Of a stretch of DNA of 39,675 nt, positions 32,940 through 39,675 are shown piece by piece (position 1 is the stretch's first letter; the number at the start of each line of letters is the position of its first letter). This DNA comes from CAG-411 sp045124315 (GTDB lineage: Bacteria; Bacillota; Clostridia; Lachnospirales; Lachnospiraceae). The notes beneath the pieces were generated by a model. That model was not told where the DNA came from, searched no databases, and saw nothing but the letters and a program-made list of their open reading frames with translations. The DNA is taken from positions 1 through 39,675 of the forward strand of contig JBGVLO010000174.1 of NCBI GenBank assembly GCA_045124315.1, given 5' to 3'. Made by a program: the position numbers and the translations under genes.

Positions 32940-33719
32940 ATGGATTTAAATAAAGTTTTGGATGTAGTAAAAAAGGTTTCGATTGAGGCTGGAGAGGCGA
33001 TTATGGATGTGTACAATTCTTGCGAAGATATGCAGGTAGAGTACAAGGAAGGGGATATGCCATTGACAGCGGCAGATAAGGCTGCAAATGCAATTATTGT
33101 GGCATGCCTCAAAAAAGAATTTCCAGAATGTGCCATTCTTTCCGAGGAAGAAAAAGACAGCTTGGATCGTTTGGAAAAGGATTACTGCTTTGTGGTAGAT
33201 CCACTGGATGGAACAAAAGAGTTCATCAAGAGAAACGGGCAGTTTACTGTAAATATTGCTTTGGCATACAAGCACAAATCAATCTTAGGTGTGATCTATG
33301 TGCCTGTAACAAAGGAATTATATTATGCAGCAAAGGATATGGGAGCTTTCCTGGAAGCAGATGGAAAGGTGACAAAGCTTTCGGTCAGTGATCGTACCGA
33401 AGATTTGCGTGTGGTTATGAGTAGTTCTCATGGTTGTGAAGAGATGGATCGTTTGATGGAAAAGTATAATTTGACCAATTTTGTATCCATGGGAAGTTCT
33501 TTGAAAGGTTGTCTAATCGCAAAAGGAGAAGCAGAAGTATATTACAGATACAATCCGACTATGGAGTGGGATACCGCGGCTATGCAGTGTATTGTGGAAG
33601 AAGCAGGAGCCATTTTCAAGCAGATGGACGAAACAGGGATGTTGTATAATCGGGAAGACAGCCTAAATGCAAAAGGTTTCTATATTATTAATTGTGAAGC
33701 AAATCATATGACGTTGTAA
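32940..33719 (+). CDS. cysQ: 3'(2'),5'-bisphosphate nucleotidase, CysQ/inositol monophosphatase family
   Basis: Hydrolyses pAp (by-product of sulfate assimilation and phosphopantetheinyl transfer) to AMP. The 259 residues contain the lithium-sensitive phosphatase motifs LTAADKAAN, ILSEEEKD (metal Glu), VDPLDGTKEFIKRNGQFTVNIAL (DPLDGT, typical of CysQ by the following KEF), and MEWDTAAMQCIVEEAGA (WDTAA). The start has AAAGGAGAAG upstream. It is followed after 57 bp by the TrkA gene; the reason for that pairing is not evident, though CysQ-type enzymes are inhibited by Na+ and Li+, so a link to cation balance is conceivable (inference). Confidence 0.92.
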   Translation: MDLNKVLDVVKKVSIEAGEAIMDVYNSCEDMQVEYKEGDMPLTAADKAANAIIVACLKKEFPECAILSEEEKDSLDRLEKDYCFVVDPLDGTKEFIKRNGQFTVNIALAYKHKSILGVIYVPVTKELYYAAKDMGAFLEADGKVTKLSVSDRTEDLRVVMSSSHGCEEMDRLMEKYNLTNFVSMGSSLKGCLIAKGEAEVYYRYNPTMEWDTAAMQCIVEEAGAIFKQMDETGMLYNREDSLNAKGFYIINCEANHMTL

Positions 33720-33776
33720 TTGTGTGTTATTTAGGTTGTGGGATATAGGAAGAAAGGAGAAGGCAGAGGTTGTTAT

Positions 33777-35210
33777 GTGAAGTGGAAGCATATGGATCTT
33801 TGTCGTAAATTGCTTATGTTACATAAAAGAAGGGGGACTCCAAAACCGAAGGGATTGCAGATTATTATTGTCGGTTGTGGTAAAATTGGTTCTGCTTTAT
33901 TGGAGCATTTGACTAAGGAAGGGCATAATATTACTGTAATTGATAAAAACAGTGACCGTGTCCAGAACTTTGCAAATATGTATGATGTGATGGGCATTGT
34001 TGGAAATGGTGCCAGTTACAGTGTGCAGGTGGAGGCTGGAATTAAAAATACCGACCTTTTTATTGCAGTAACAAAATCGGATGAATTGAATCTGTTGTGT
34101 TGTACCATTGCAAAACAGGCATCCAACTGTGCGACTATTGCAAGAGTATGTACGCCAGATTATAGCAAAGAATTGGGATATTTGCAGGATAAGCTTGGAC
34201 TTACCATGATCATAAACCCGGAACATGAATTTGCCAGGGAGGTTGCACGTATTCTGGCAATGCCGACCGCATTGGAGGTGAATTCCTTTGCTCATGGACG
34301 GGCAGAGTTGATAAAGATTAAACTTCCGGAGGGAAACTGTCTGGATGGTATGTCGATCGCTACTATGGGTAGTATGGTGGAGGCAAAGGTCATTATCTGT
34401 GCCATTGAAAGGGATGGACAAGTACATATTCCTTCTGGTAATTTTGTGATGCATGCGGGAGATGTCATTTCCTTTGTTTCTTCAAGAAATGATATTAAGA
34501 CTTTTTTGAAGACCATTGGATTTAAGAGCAAACGGGTAAAGGATACTATGATTATTGGCGGCGGTAAAGCAGCCTATTATCTGGCAAAGCGTTTGTTGAA
34601 TATGAATATTTCAGTGAAAATTATTGAGAGTGACCGTGCTCGTTGTGAGGAATTGAGTGTTTTACTGCCAAAGGCGATTATCATTAATGGGGATGGAACG
34701 GATCAGGAATTGCTTCGGGAGGAAGGAATTGATAAGGTGGAATCTTTTGTCCCTCTGACTGGTATTGACGAAGAAAATATTGTACTTACCCTTCATGCAA
34801 GACAGTTGTCGGATACAAAAATTGTAACGAAAATCAATCGGACTTCCTTTAAAGAGGTTATCAGTTCCCTAGATTTAGGGAGTGTCGTATATCCACGTTA
34901 CATTACTACTGAGGCAATCATAGCCTATGTGCGCGCGAAGACAAATTCCCAGGATAGCAATATTGAAACCTTATATCATATGTATGATAACTGGGTGGAG
35001 GCAATTGAGTTTGTGGTGCAAAAGGATTCTGTTGTGACGAATATACCACTTCGTGATCTGAAGCTTAAGAAGAATCTGCTGGTTGCCTGTATCAATCGTA
35101 ATGGAAATATTATTATTCCAAGTGGCGATGATGAAATTCGGGTAAATGATAGTGTCATCATTGTCACTACAAACACAGGATTTAATGATATTCAAGACAT
35201 TTTAGCATAG
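33777..35210 (+). CDS. trkA: Trk potassium uptake regulatory subunit TrkA, GTG start
   Basis: NAD(H)-binding gating subunit of the Trk/Ktr potassium transporter. The protein has two RCK repeats. The first Rossmann domain (IIIVGCGKIGSALLEHLTKEGHNITVIDKN) and its TrkA-C domain end near 245. The second Rossmann domain (TMIIGGGKAAYYLAKRLL, less canonical) is followed by a TrkA-C domain to the end (NIPLRDLKLKKNLLVACINRNGNIIIPSGDD). There is an unusual basic N-terminal extension of about 25 residues before the first domain. The start is uncertain: I prefer GTG 33777, which has AGAGG 7 nt upstream, over the GTG at 33738. Partner trkH follows after 45 bp. Confidence 0.9.
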   Translation: MKWKHMDLCRKLLMLHKRRGTPKPKGLQIIIVGCGKIGSALLEHLTKEGHNITVIDKNSDRVQNFANMYDVMGIVGNGASYSVQVEAGIKNTDLFIAVTKSDELNLLCCTIAKQASNCATIARVCTPDYSKELGYLQDKLGLTMIINPEHEFAREVARILAMPTALEVNSFAHGRAELIKIKLPEGNCLDGMSIATMGSMVEAKVIICAIERDGQVHIPSGNFVMHAGDVISFVSSRNDIKTFLKTIGFKSKRVKDTMIIGGGKAAYYLAKRLLNMNISVKIIESDRARCEELSVLLPKAIIINGDGTDQELLREEGIDKVESFVPLTGIDEENIVLTLHARQLSDTKIVTKINRTSFKEVISSLDLGSVVYPRYITTEAIIAYVRAKTNSQDSNIETLYHMYDNWVEAIEFVVQKDSVVTNIPLRDLKLKKNLLVACINRNGNIIIPSGDDEIRVNDSVIIVTTNTGFNDIQDILA

Positions 35211-35255
35211 AGTAACTAGCATAATTACAGATTTCAGAAAGGAAACAGAAATAGG

Positions 35256-36698
35256 ATGAATCGTTCTGTAATACAATATATTTTAGGATATGTGCTGATG
35301 GTCGAAGGTATTTTATTTTCTATTCCTTGTATTACGGCTTTGTTTTATTTGGAGAAAGAGGGATTTTGTTACTTCGGAGTTGGCATTTTGTGTTTGATTG
35401 TGGGATGGCTTATGAAGCGTAAAAAGCCGGATAACAACATTTTCTATTTGAAGGAAGGATGTATTACTACAGCCTTGAGCTGGATCTTTCTTAGTATCTT
35501 TGGATGTATTCCATTTGTACTGACTGGAGAAATACCATTTCTTCCGGATGCTTTATTTGAAACCATTTCCGGATTTACCACTACAGGTGCAAGTATTTTA
35601 TCGGACGTGGAGGCATTGTCTCATTGCTCCCTCATGTGGAGAAGTTTTACCCATTGGATTGGTGGTATGGGTGTGCTTGTTTTTTTACTTGCTATTATTC
35701 CTATGAGTGGGGGCTCTCCTATTAATTTAATGCGTGCAGAGAGTCCTGGACCATCGGTAGGAAAGCTGGTGCCAAAGGTAAAATCCACTGCACAGATTTT
35801 ATATGCCATTTATTTTGGTATGACGGTCGTAGAATTTGTTTTGCTGCTTTTGGGTGGTATGAGTGTTTTTGACGCTATCAATACAAGTATTGCAACTGCA
35901 GGAACTGGTGGATTTGGTATTTATAATGACAGTATTGGTAGTTTTAGCCCATATATTCAATGGGTAGTTACCATTTTTATGATATTGTTTGGTGTTAATT
36001 TTAATGCTTACTATTTTATCTTGTTTCGACAGTTAAAACGGGCAGTGAAAATGGAAGAGGTGAAGTATTACTTTATCATTGTGGGGGCGGCCACTTTGAT
36101 TATTTTCCTGAATATTTTACATATGTATTCCAGCCCATTTGAGGCGTTGACCCATTCTGTATTTCAGGTGGGATCCATTATTACAACCACAGGATTTTCT
36201 ACTACCGACTTTGATCTTTGGCCGGAGACCAGTAAAACCATTCTTGTTTTATTGATGTTTGTGGGAGCCTGTGCCGGAAGTACCGGTGGTGGAATCAAAG
36301 TATCCCGTTTTGTGATCGTGTTCAAAACGGTGGGAAAGGAACTTCGTAGCTATATTCACCCGAAGAGTATTCAAAAAATTAACATAGATGGGAAACCAAT
36401 TGTTCATGAAGTGTTACGCTCCGTAAATGTATATCTTGTTACATTTCTGGTAGTGTTTGTCTGTTCTGTATTTTTGATATCATTTGATGGAAAAGATTTG
36501 ATTACGAATTTTACTGCAGTTGCAGCAACGATCAACAATATTGGGCCAGGATTGAATCTGGTGGGACCAACACAGAATTTTGGTATGTTTTCTCCGTTTG
36601 CCAAGTTTATTTTAATGTTTGACATGTTGGCTGGAAGACTGGAGTTGTTTCCGTTGTTGATATTATTTTATCCATCGGTATGGAGAGAGAAGAATTGA
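35256..36698 (+). CDS. trkH: Trk potassium uptake transmembrane subunit TrkH
   Basis: The K+ channel-like subunit, 480 residues with about ten to twelve membrane helices. The four pore loops that make the selectivity filter are visible: ISGFTTTGASILS, TAGTGGFGIYND, ITTTGFSTTDFD and NNIGPGLNLVG. Each has the key Gly. AAAGGA sits 12 nt before the ATG. With trkA it forms a complete two-gene uptake system, and cysQ is just upstream in the same orientation. The C-terminus (FYPSVWREKN) is intact although a foreign coding relic begins directly after it. Confidence 0.93.
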   Translation: MNRSVIQYILGYVLMVEGILFSIPCITALFYLEKEGFCYFGVGILCLIVGWLMKRKKPDNNIFYLKEGCITTALSWIFLSIFGCIPFVLTGEIPFLPDALFETISGFTTTGASILSDVEALSHCSLMWRSFTHWIGGMGVLVFLLAIIPMSGGSPINLMRAESPGPSVGKLVPKVKSTAQILYAIYFGMTVVEFVLLLLGGMSVFDAINTSIATAGTGGFGIYNDSIGSFSPYIQWVVTIFMILFGVNFNAYYFILFRQLKRAVKMEEVKYYFIIVGAATLIIFLNILHMYSSPFEALTHSVFQVGSIITTTGFSTTDFDLWPETSKTILVLLMFVGACAGSTGGGIKVSRFVIVFKTVGKELRSYIHPKSIQKINIDGKPIVHEVLRSVNVYLVTFLVVFVCSVFLISFDGKDLITNFTAVAATINNIGPGLNLVGPTQNFGMFSPFAKFILMFDMLAGRLELFPLLILFYPSVWREKN

Positions 36699-36858
36699 TG
36701 AGATTGTAGACACATTAATGGTGAATTCGGAACACATGGTGAAGGCCATGCATCGTATGCAGGCTGTGATTGAAAAACAGCATAGACACATTACCAGCAC
36801 AGAAGAATCGGTGTACGTGGTTGTGGAAGAGGTCAATGGATCGGTGAAAAAGATGTAA
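36682..36858 (+). pseudogene. C-terminal relic of a methyl-accepting chemotaxis protein
   Basis: Overlapping and following the trkH stop, in a different frame, the sequence reads GERRIDEIVDTLMVNSEHMV, then KAMHRMQAVIEKQHRHITST and EESVYVVVEEVNGSVKKM before TAA. The heptad-like pattern, with NS, a Gln-rich turn and the STEESV segment, resembles the signalling coiled coil of chemotaxis receptors near its C-terminal arm. The frame has a stop immediately upstream (36658-36660), so nothing full-length is possible. The ATG at 36718 has no ribosome site. I read it as the tail of a deleted receptor gene, followed by its old terminator. Assignment is by pattern only. Confidence 0.5.
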
Positions 36859-36878
36859 GGACAATAATAGCCTACAGA

Positions 36879-36920
36879 AAAAAAATCCCAAGTTGTATGG
36901 ATACAGCTTGGGATTTTTTT
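36879..36920. terminator. Bidirectional terminator between trkH/receptor relic and DUF2812 gene
   Basis: AAAAAAATCCCAAG (36879-36892) pairs with CTTGGGATTTTTTT (36907-36920), and TTGTA/TACAG extends it inward with one wobble over a TGGA loop. It serves convergent transcripts. Confidence 0.88.
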
Positions 36921-36927
36921 CTGAATT

Positions 36928-38086
36928 TTATTTTCTTGTAAATGTTATGGTACCTTTGGCTTTCTTCCCGGAACACTTAATTTGATAACAGCCATCTTCC
37001 TGTATTTCCACAGAAAAATCATCAAAATCATCAAATGTATTTCCGTAAAATACAGGCTCCTCATTTTCTTGTTTTATACTAATGTAGAGCTGACCTGCTT
37101 CTCCCTTATGGGAAACCTGGATAATGTCTCCTTTTTCTAAATCATATTCTTTTACAATACTTTTATTTAACCGCTGGGCCTCAACAATGAATCCATTTTC
37201 GTTATCATGAATAGAATAGTTCGATGAAAAAGAAAAATACGCTGTGGCTCCCATGAACAATGTACACAATACAAGGCCGGCAAAAACTCCCAGATACTTT
37301 ATTTTTAGTCCATCATTTTCCGGATATAAGCTCTTTTCATATTGATAAAACAGAACAGAATACGCACAAAATAGGACAATATATAATAGTCCTAAAAACA
37401 AAAATGTAATGGATAGTACATCCTGTATGAAACTTCCGCCACCATATCCTGTGGTATTCATAATAAATTGAGGAAGAATTCCACAAAGAAAAATCACAAT
37501 AAGTGGGAGCATTCTGCCTTTGAAAACACGCTTCATCATATCCAGTCTGGAAGCATCATCACAAAAAATCTCTTCATTGGTATCTGCTTCATCAGACGCT
37601 TTCCGGAAATAGCTATATCCTACAAAATCAAACAGATATTCCCAACCACAATCCGAAAACATCTGAACATATTCCGCTTTATTTGCAACACCTTCTTGGT
37701 TGTAATCTAGTCTATAGGTTACATTTTCCGGTTCACATTGTTCAAAATGATAAAATCCGGGAAAGGATACTTTTGTAAATTTCCAACCTTTTCTATGCAT
37801 GGAAGTAAGATATTCCTCCTCCTGCCTATATTGAGGGTGTTTATGGCAATTGAAAAATAGGTCACTTGGCTCATTGAAAATTCAGTCAGTTTACTGGGGT
37901 TTGGGGGTGTAGCCCCCAGCAATAATAAACCCTATAAGCCGCATAAATACGCGTTTCTAGGAAAATTCGAGCTACATTATATCAATTTTACACTGACTGA
38001 AATTTCAATGAGCATTTGACTGAAAATTCGATTGACGAATACAGAGGGATCGTAAACCATTTAAATTCTGTCTTTGTTTTTCTCAT
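36928..38086 (-). pseudogene. DUF2812 membrane protein gene split by a 206-bp element
   Basis: The gene starts at 38086 with AAGGAGA upstream and ATGA overlap with the padR stop, reading MRKTKTEFKWFTIP. It is then broken by the element at 37838-38043. After the element it resumes as QYRQEEEYLTSMHRKGWKFTKVS to 36928. Removing the element and one GAGGG duplicate joins FTIP to QYRQEEEY in frame, giving about 315 residues. The product has an N-terminal DUF2812 domain, two or three membrane helices (LPLIVIFLCGILPQFIM, FLFLGLLYIVLFCAYSVLF, YLGVFAGLVLCTLFMGATAYF) and a C-terminal beta-rich domain. PadR-DUF2812 pairs are common in Firmicutes and function is unknown. An internal ATG at 37800 (GGAGGAGG about 14 nt upstream) could still give a truncated 290-residue protein. 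Confidence 0.85.
37838..38043. mobile_element. 206-bp non-autonomous transposable element (MITE), TG...CA ends, 5-bp target duplication
   Basis: The element begins TGTTTATGGCAATTGAAAAA and ends with the complement of TGTATTCGTCAATCGAATTT. It is flanked by GAGGG on both sides (37833-37837 and 38044-38048). The terminal inverted repeats extend about 52 bp, best in the inner block CTCATTGAAA(A/T)TTCAGTCAG. Each end holds two direct sub-repeats of a CAATTGAAAA...GTCA motif. TG/CA ends, 5-bp duplication and doubled sub-repeats are what DDE transposases of the IS21/Tn7/Tn552 type use, so it was probably moved in trans by such an enzyme. The centre has a GGGGG/CCCCC hairpin and no gene. Confidence 0.88.
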
Positions 38087-38400
38087 AATCGCATCTCCTT
38101 CATATTTCGGTATAATCGTTCAATTCGATTCATTTCGATTTCCAAAACTTCTTTTCCTAAATCTGTAATGACATATATTTTTCGCTTTTCTTCTTCCTTT
38201 TGGAAACAGATCAATCCATCTTTTTCCATCTTTGACAAACTGCCATACATGGTACCTGGAGCAAGAACAATATCCCCATTTGTAAGTTCTTTTACTTTCT
38301 GAACGATTCCGTATCCATGATTCGGCTCTTTTAAGCATAACAATATATAAAAGCCTGTCTCTGTCATGGGAACATATACTTTCTTAATATGTGCATCCAT
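38083..38400 (-). CDS. PadR family transcriptional regulator
   Basis: 105-residue winged-helix protein with the PadR pattern: ETGFYILLCLKEPNHGYGIVQKV, LAPGTMYGSLSKMEKDGLI, and EEEKRKIYVITDLGKEVLE. The short C-terminus fits the PadR-s subtype that dimerises by one helix. GAAGGAGG precedes the ATG at 38400. The stop overlaps the start of the DUF2812 gene (ATGA), so the two are translationally coupled. It most likely represses its own promoter through the three palindromes at 38417-38486; the ligand or stress sensed is unknown. Confidence 0.9.
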   Translation of the reverse strand: MDAHIKKVYVPMTETGFYILLCLKEPNHGYGIVQKVKELTNGDIVLAPGTMYGSLSKMEKDGLICFQKEEEKRKIYVITDLGKEVLEIEMNRIERLYRNMKEMRL

Positions 38401-38416
38401 CTATCCTACCTCCTTC

Positions 38417-38493
38417 TTACTTCGATGTATCGTAGTAATATATATCGCACTTCGTTATATGTATTATATATCACACTGCGATATATATGTCAA
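38417..38493 (-). promoter_or_regulatory. padR promoter with three palindromic operator candidates
   Basis: On the minus strand TTGACA (38493-38488), 17-bp spacer, TATATA (38470-38465). Three successive imperfect palindromes occur: 38466-38486 (ATATATCACA..TGCGATATAT), 38440-38460 (ATATATCGCACTTCGTTATAT, similar to the first) and 38417-38438 (TTACTTCGAT, GT, ATCGTAGTAA). The first covers the spacer and reaches the -10 box, so a bound PadR dimer would block polymerase. PadR operators in other Firmicutes have similar AT-flanked symmetric form. Confidence 0.72.
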
Positions 38494-38551
38494 CAAAAAA
38501 AGTAGATAATTCAAGAGTCGTAAGAAAGAAGAATTTTATAGGAGAAGTAAT

Positions 38552-38695
38552 TTGATCGAGTATGAATATGTCAATTATGACATTCAGAATGTGCAAAATG
38601 ATTTTCAAAAAGTCAGTAATCGAATTACAGAATTACAGATTGCGTTAGATCTTTGTAATCAGACAAAAGCATTTACAATCCTAATAGAAGAGTAG
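38552..38695 (+). CDS. Small putative helical protein, TTG start
   Basis: A 47-residue frame beginning at TTG 38552 with GGAGAAG 6 nt upstream and reading MIEYEYVNYDIQNVQNDFQK, VSNRITELQIALDLCNQTKA, FTILIEE. The charged and hydrophobic spacing suggests one amphipathic or coiled-coil helix. It lies in the space between the divergent padR operator and the convergent NYN gene. I recognise no family. It may be a remnant or a small regulator; coding evidence is only the ribosome site and a sensible amino-acid pattern. Confidence 0.42.
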   Translation: MIEYEYVNYDIQNVQNDFQKVSNRITELQIALDLCNQTKAFTILIEE

Positions 38696-38726
38696 AGGCG
38701 ATATCATTTTTGACATCTGCCTCTTA

Positions 38727-39152
38727 CTAAACTTGTACAAATTCGTTGCAAGCGCGTCGAAGACTCTTCGGTGCTTTTGCCTCACCAATTACAACAACAT
38801 GTTTTCCCATTAACCTAAGCTCCCGAATGTTTTCGGCATATCCGTGATCGGAAGATACGATAATAACTATATCCACATTAGGTGCTGCTTTTACATCATG
38901 GATAGTATCTTTCTTAATTTTCATATCCACTTTGTTTCTGGCTGGACCACCACTAAGTCTTATATCTTTCATACCTTTAGTAATCAAAGCAACTTCTGAC
39001 CATTTTTTTGTTGTCTGATCCTTCTGCATACCATATACTTTTACGGTATCAATTACACCTCTTTTTTTCACCTCTTTCATAATAGCTGCAGCCTTTTTGG
39101 CTGGCATATTTTCACCATCAATAAAAACCGCTGTGTTTCTTTTCTTATACAT
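38727..39152 (-). CDS. NYN-domain (PIN-like) putative ribonuclease
   Basis: 141-residue protein with the NYN fold signature: AVFIDGENMPAKKA (first metal Asp in IDGEN), VDTVKVYGM, RNKVDMKIKKDTIHDV (VDM with Asp), and VDIVIIVSSDHGYAENIRELRLMGKHVVVIGE (SSDHGY with the Asp). NYN proteins are PIN-related RNases. I chose the ATG at 39152, 8 nt after AAGGAG; a GTG at 39161 overlaps the upstream stop. The upstream frame ends at 39158, so its translation is likely coupled to that of the HTH-linked gene. The pair could be a toxin-antitoxin or RNA-decay module; that is inference. Confidence 0.8.
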   Translation of the reverse strand: MYKKRNTAVFIDGENMPAKKAAAIMKEVKKRGVIDTVKVYGMQKDQTTKKWSEVALITKGMKDIRLSGGPARNKVDMKIKKDTIHDVKAAPNVDIVIIVSSDHGYAENIRELRLMGKHVVVIGEAKAPKSLRRACNEFVQV

Positions 39153-39157
39153 TCTTG

Positions 39158-39478
39158 TCACTCCTTTTCAATAAACCATTTCAAGAGTGAACGTCCTTTC
39201 TCATTGATTTCCAAATACCATTCTTCGGGCTGACCTTCTGGAGCTATGTTATGATATGTGGTTACTGTTTCGAGTCCACTGTTCATACAGCCACCCCCAT
39301 AATCATTTGCTTTAGAATCATCATATTTCTCCAAGAATAATTCATATGGGAGCGATATTCCCAGTGTTTCGATGAACTCCCTTGGTATATCTTTTTTAAC
39401 CTTATTTGCCCAATGTCTATCAGTAATAGGAATTGCTTCTTTATCAAGGATAGGTAGAATTGCTTTTGCTCTTTTCAT
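39158..39478 (-). pseudogene. C-terminal part of an HTH-linked protein, separated by a frameshift
   Basis: 106 codons from ATG 39478 (no ribosome site) ending WYLEINEKGRSLLKWFIEKE. The same frame is open further upstream as DDPDRYEADDYFKFGIS, back to a stop at 39552-39550. It joins smoothly to the preceding HTH frame if one T of the TTTT at 39545-39542 is removed, giving IKEFADFFDDPDRYEADDYF. I therefore regard both pieces as one gene broken by a +1 change, real or a sequencing error. The domain (GGGCMNSGLETVTTYHNIAP) is not recognised. Its stop is just before the NYN start. Confidence 0.6.
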
Positions 39479-39527
39479 TGAGATTCCAAACTTGAAATAA
39501 TCATCCGCTTCATATCTATCTGGATCA

Positions 39528-39675
39528 TCAAAAAAGTCTGCAAAATTCCTTAATCAACAATTCTACTGAAGTATTAAATATATCCGCTAGGAGAATAAGC
39601 CTTTCATACTTGACCTTAGCTCCATTTTCCCAGTTTTGAATTGTATTTTTTGAAACGTTCATCTTGTTGGCGAGC
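39528..39675 (-). CDS. HTH (XRE/Cro type) domain protein, 5' end outside window
   Basis: The frame enters at the window edge and reads LANKMNVSKNTIQNWENGAK, VKYERLILLADIFNTSVELL, IKEFCRLF and stop. LANKMNVSKNTIQNWENG is a classic XRE helix-turn-helix recognition segment, and LILLADIFNTSVELLI is the usual following helix. The first residues are missing. The abrupt end after the HTH and the open frame downstream suggest a frameshifted gene with the 39158-39478 segment. It is the likely antitoxin or repressor for the NYN gene, if the set is functional. Confidence 0.72.
   Translation of the reverse strand, partial: LANKMNVSKNTIQNWENGAKVKYERLILLADIFNTSVELLIKEFCRLF

Noticed and set aside
37468..37710. 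80-codon plus-strand frame inside the DUF2812 gene
   Set aside because: It is antisense to membrane helices of the DUF2812 protein and has no ribosome site.

Overview
The window looks like a chromosome segment of a low-GC, Gram-positive anaerobe, most likely Clostridia of the Lachnospiraceae type. The clues are the order tgt - yajC - small membrane protein - SCIFF peptide - SCIFF maturase - secDF, the purine-rich ribosome binding sites, hemZ, a single-chain SecDF, a SEC-C methionine aminopeptidase, and secreted proteins with lysine-rich Ig-like repeats and Thr/Ala/Pro linkers. I give no species. All functions rest on motifs read by eye, with no database search.

Layout. 1-6911: tgt (5' end cut off), yajC, a PHP-domain phosphatase on the minus strand, then the six-cysteine SCIFF (ranthipeptide) precursor, its radical SAM maturase and secDF. 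7198-18927: mostly housekeeping genes on the plus strand: recJ, apt, a RelA/SpoT enzyme, a metallo-beta-lactamase-fold hydrolase, hemZ, an HD-GYP protein, hisS, aspS and a DUF1294 membrane protein. 19316-26281: a six-gene cell-surface group between two terminators, made of two secreted lysine-rich Ig-like proteins, a membrane-anchored acidic-linker protein, a Wzz/YveK-like membrane protein, a CpsD-like protein with a ruined Walker A motif, and a secreted fibronectin-type protein. No glycosyltransferase is nearby. 26747-28738: a 2-isopropylmalate synthase with a complete AraC-type DNA-binding domain fused to its C-terminus, the most unusual gene here. 28878-31592: citrate synthase and a formate/nitrite channel, both on the minus strand, with a candidate small RNA or attenuated leader between them. 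31884-36698: map, cysQ, and a TrkA/TrkH potassium uptake pair. 36682-39675: accessory DNA with a chemotaxis-receptor relic, a PadR-DUF2812 pair whose second gene is split by a 206-bp inverted-repeat element, a small ORF, an NYN-domain protein, and a frameshifted HTH gene running off the end.

Intergenic DNA carries at least two dispersed repeat families. One is built on the palindrome GTTAC(A/G)GTTCA...TGAAC(T/C)GTAAC (7139, 8973-9240, 28801, 30357, 30553). The other is a MITE-like element with the end motif AGGGTCAAAAGGTCTGAACC (2299, 15161, 16570-16784, 22449). They account for most of the long gaps between genes.

The likely novel biology is the LeuA-AraC fusion (possibly a leucine-sensing enzyme-regulator), the surface module with a pseudo-kinase, the minus-strand transcript upstream of citrate synthase, and the repeat families. 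The SCIFF locus is a known system with a clear precursor and maturase.
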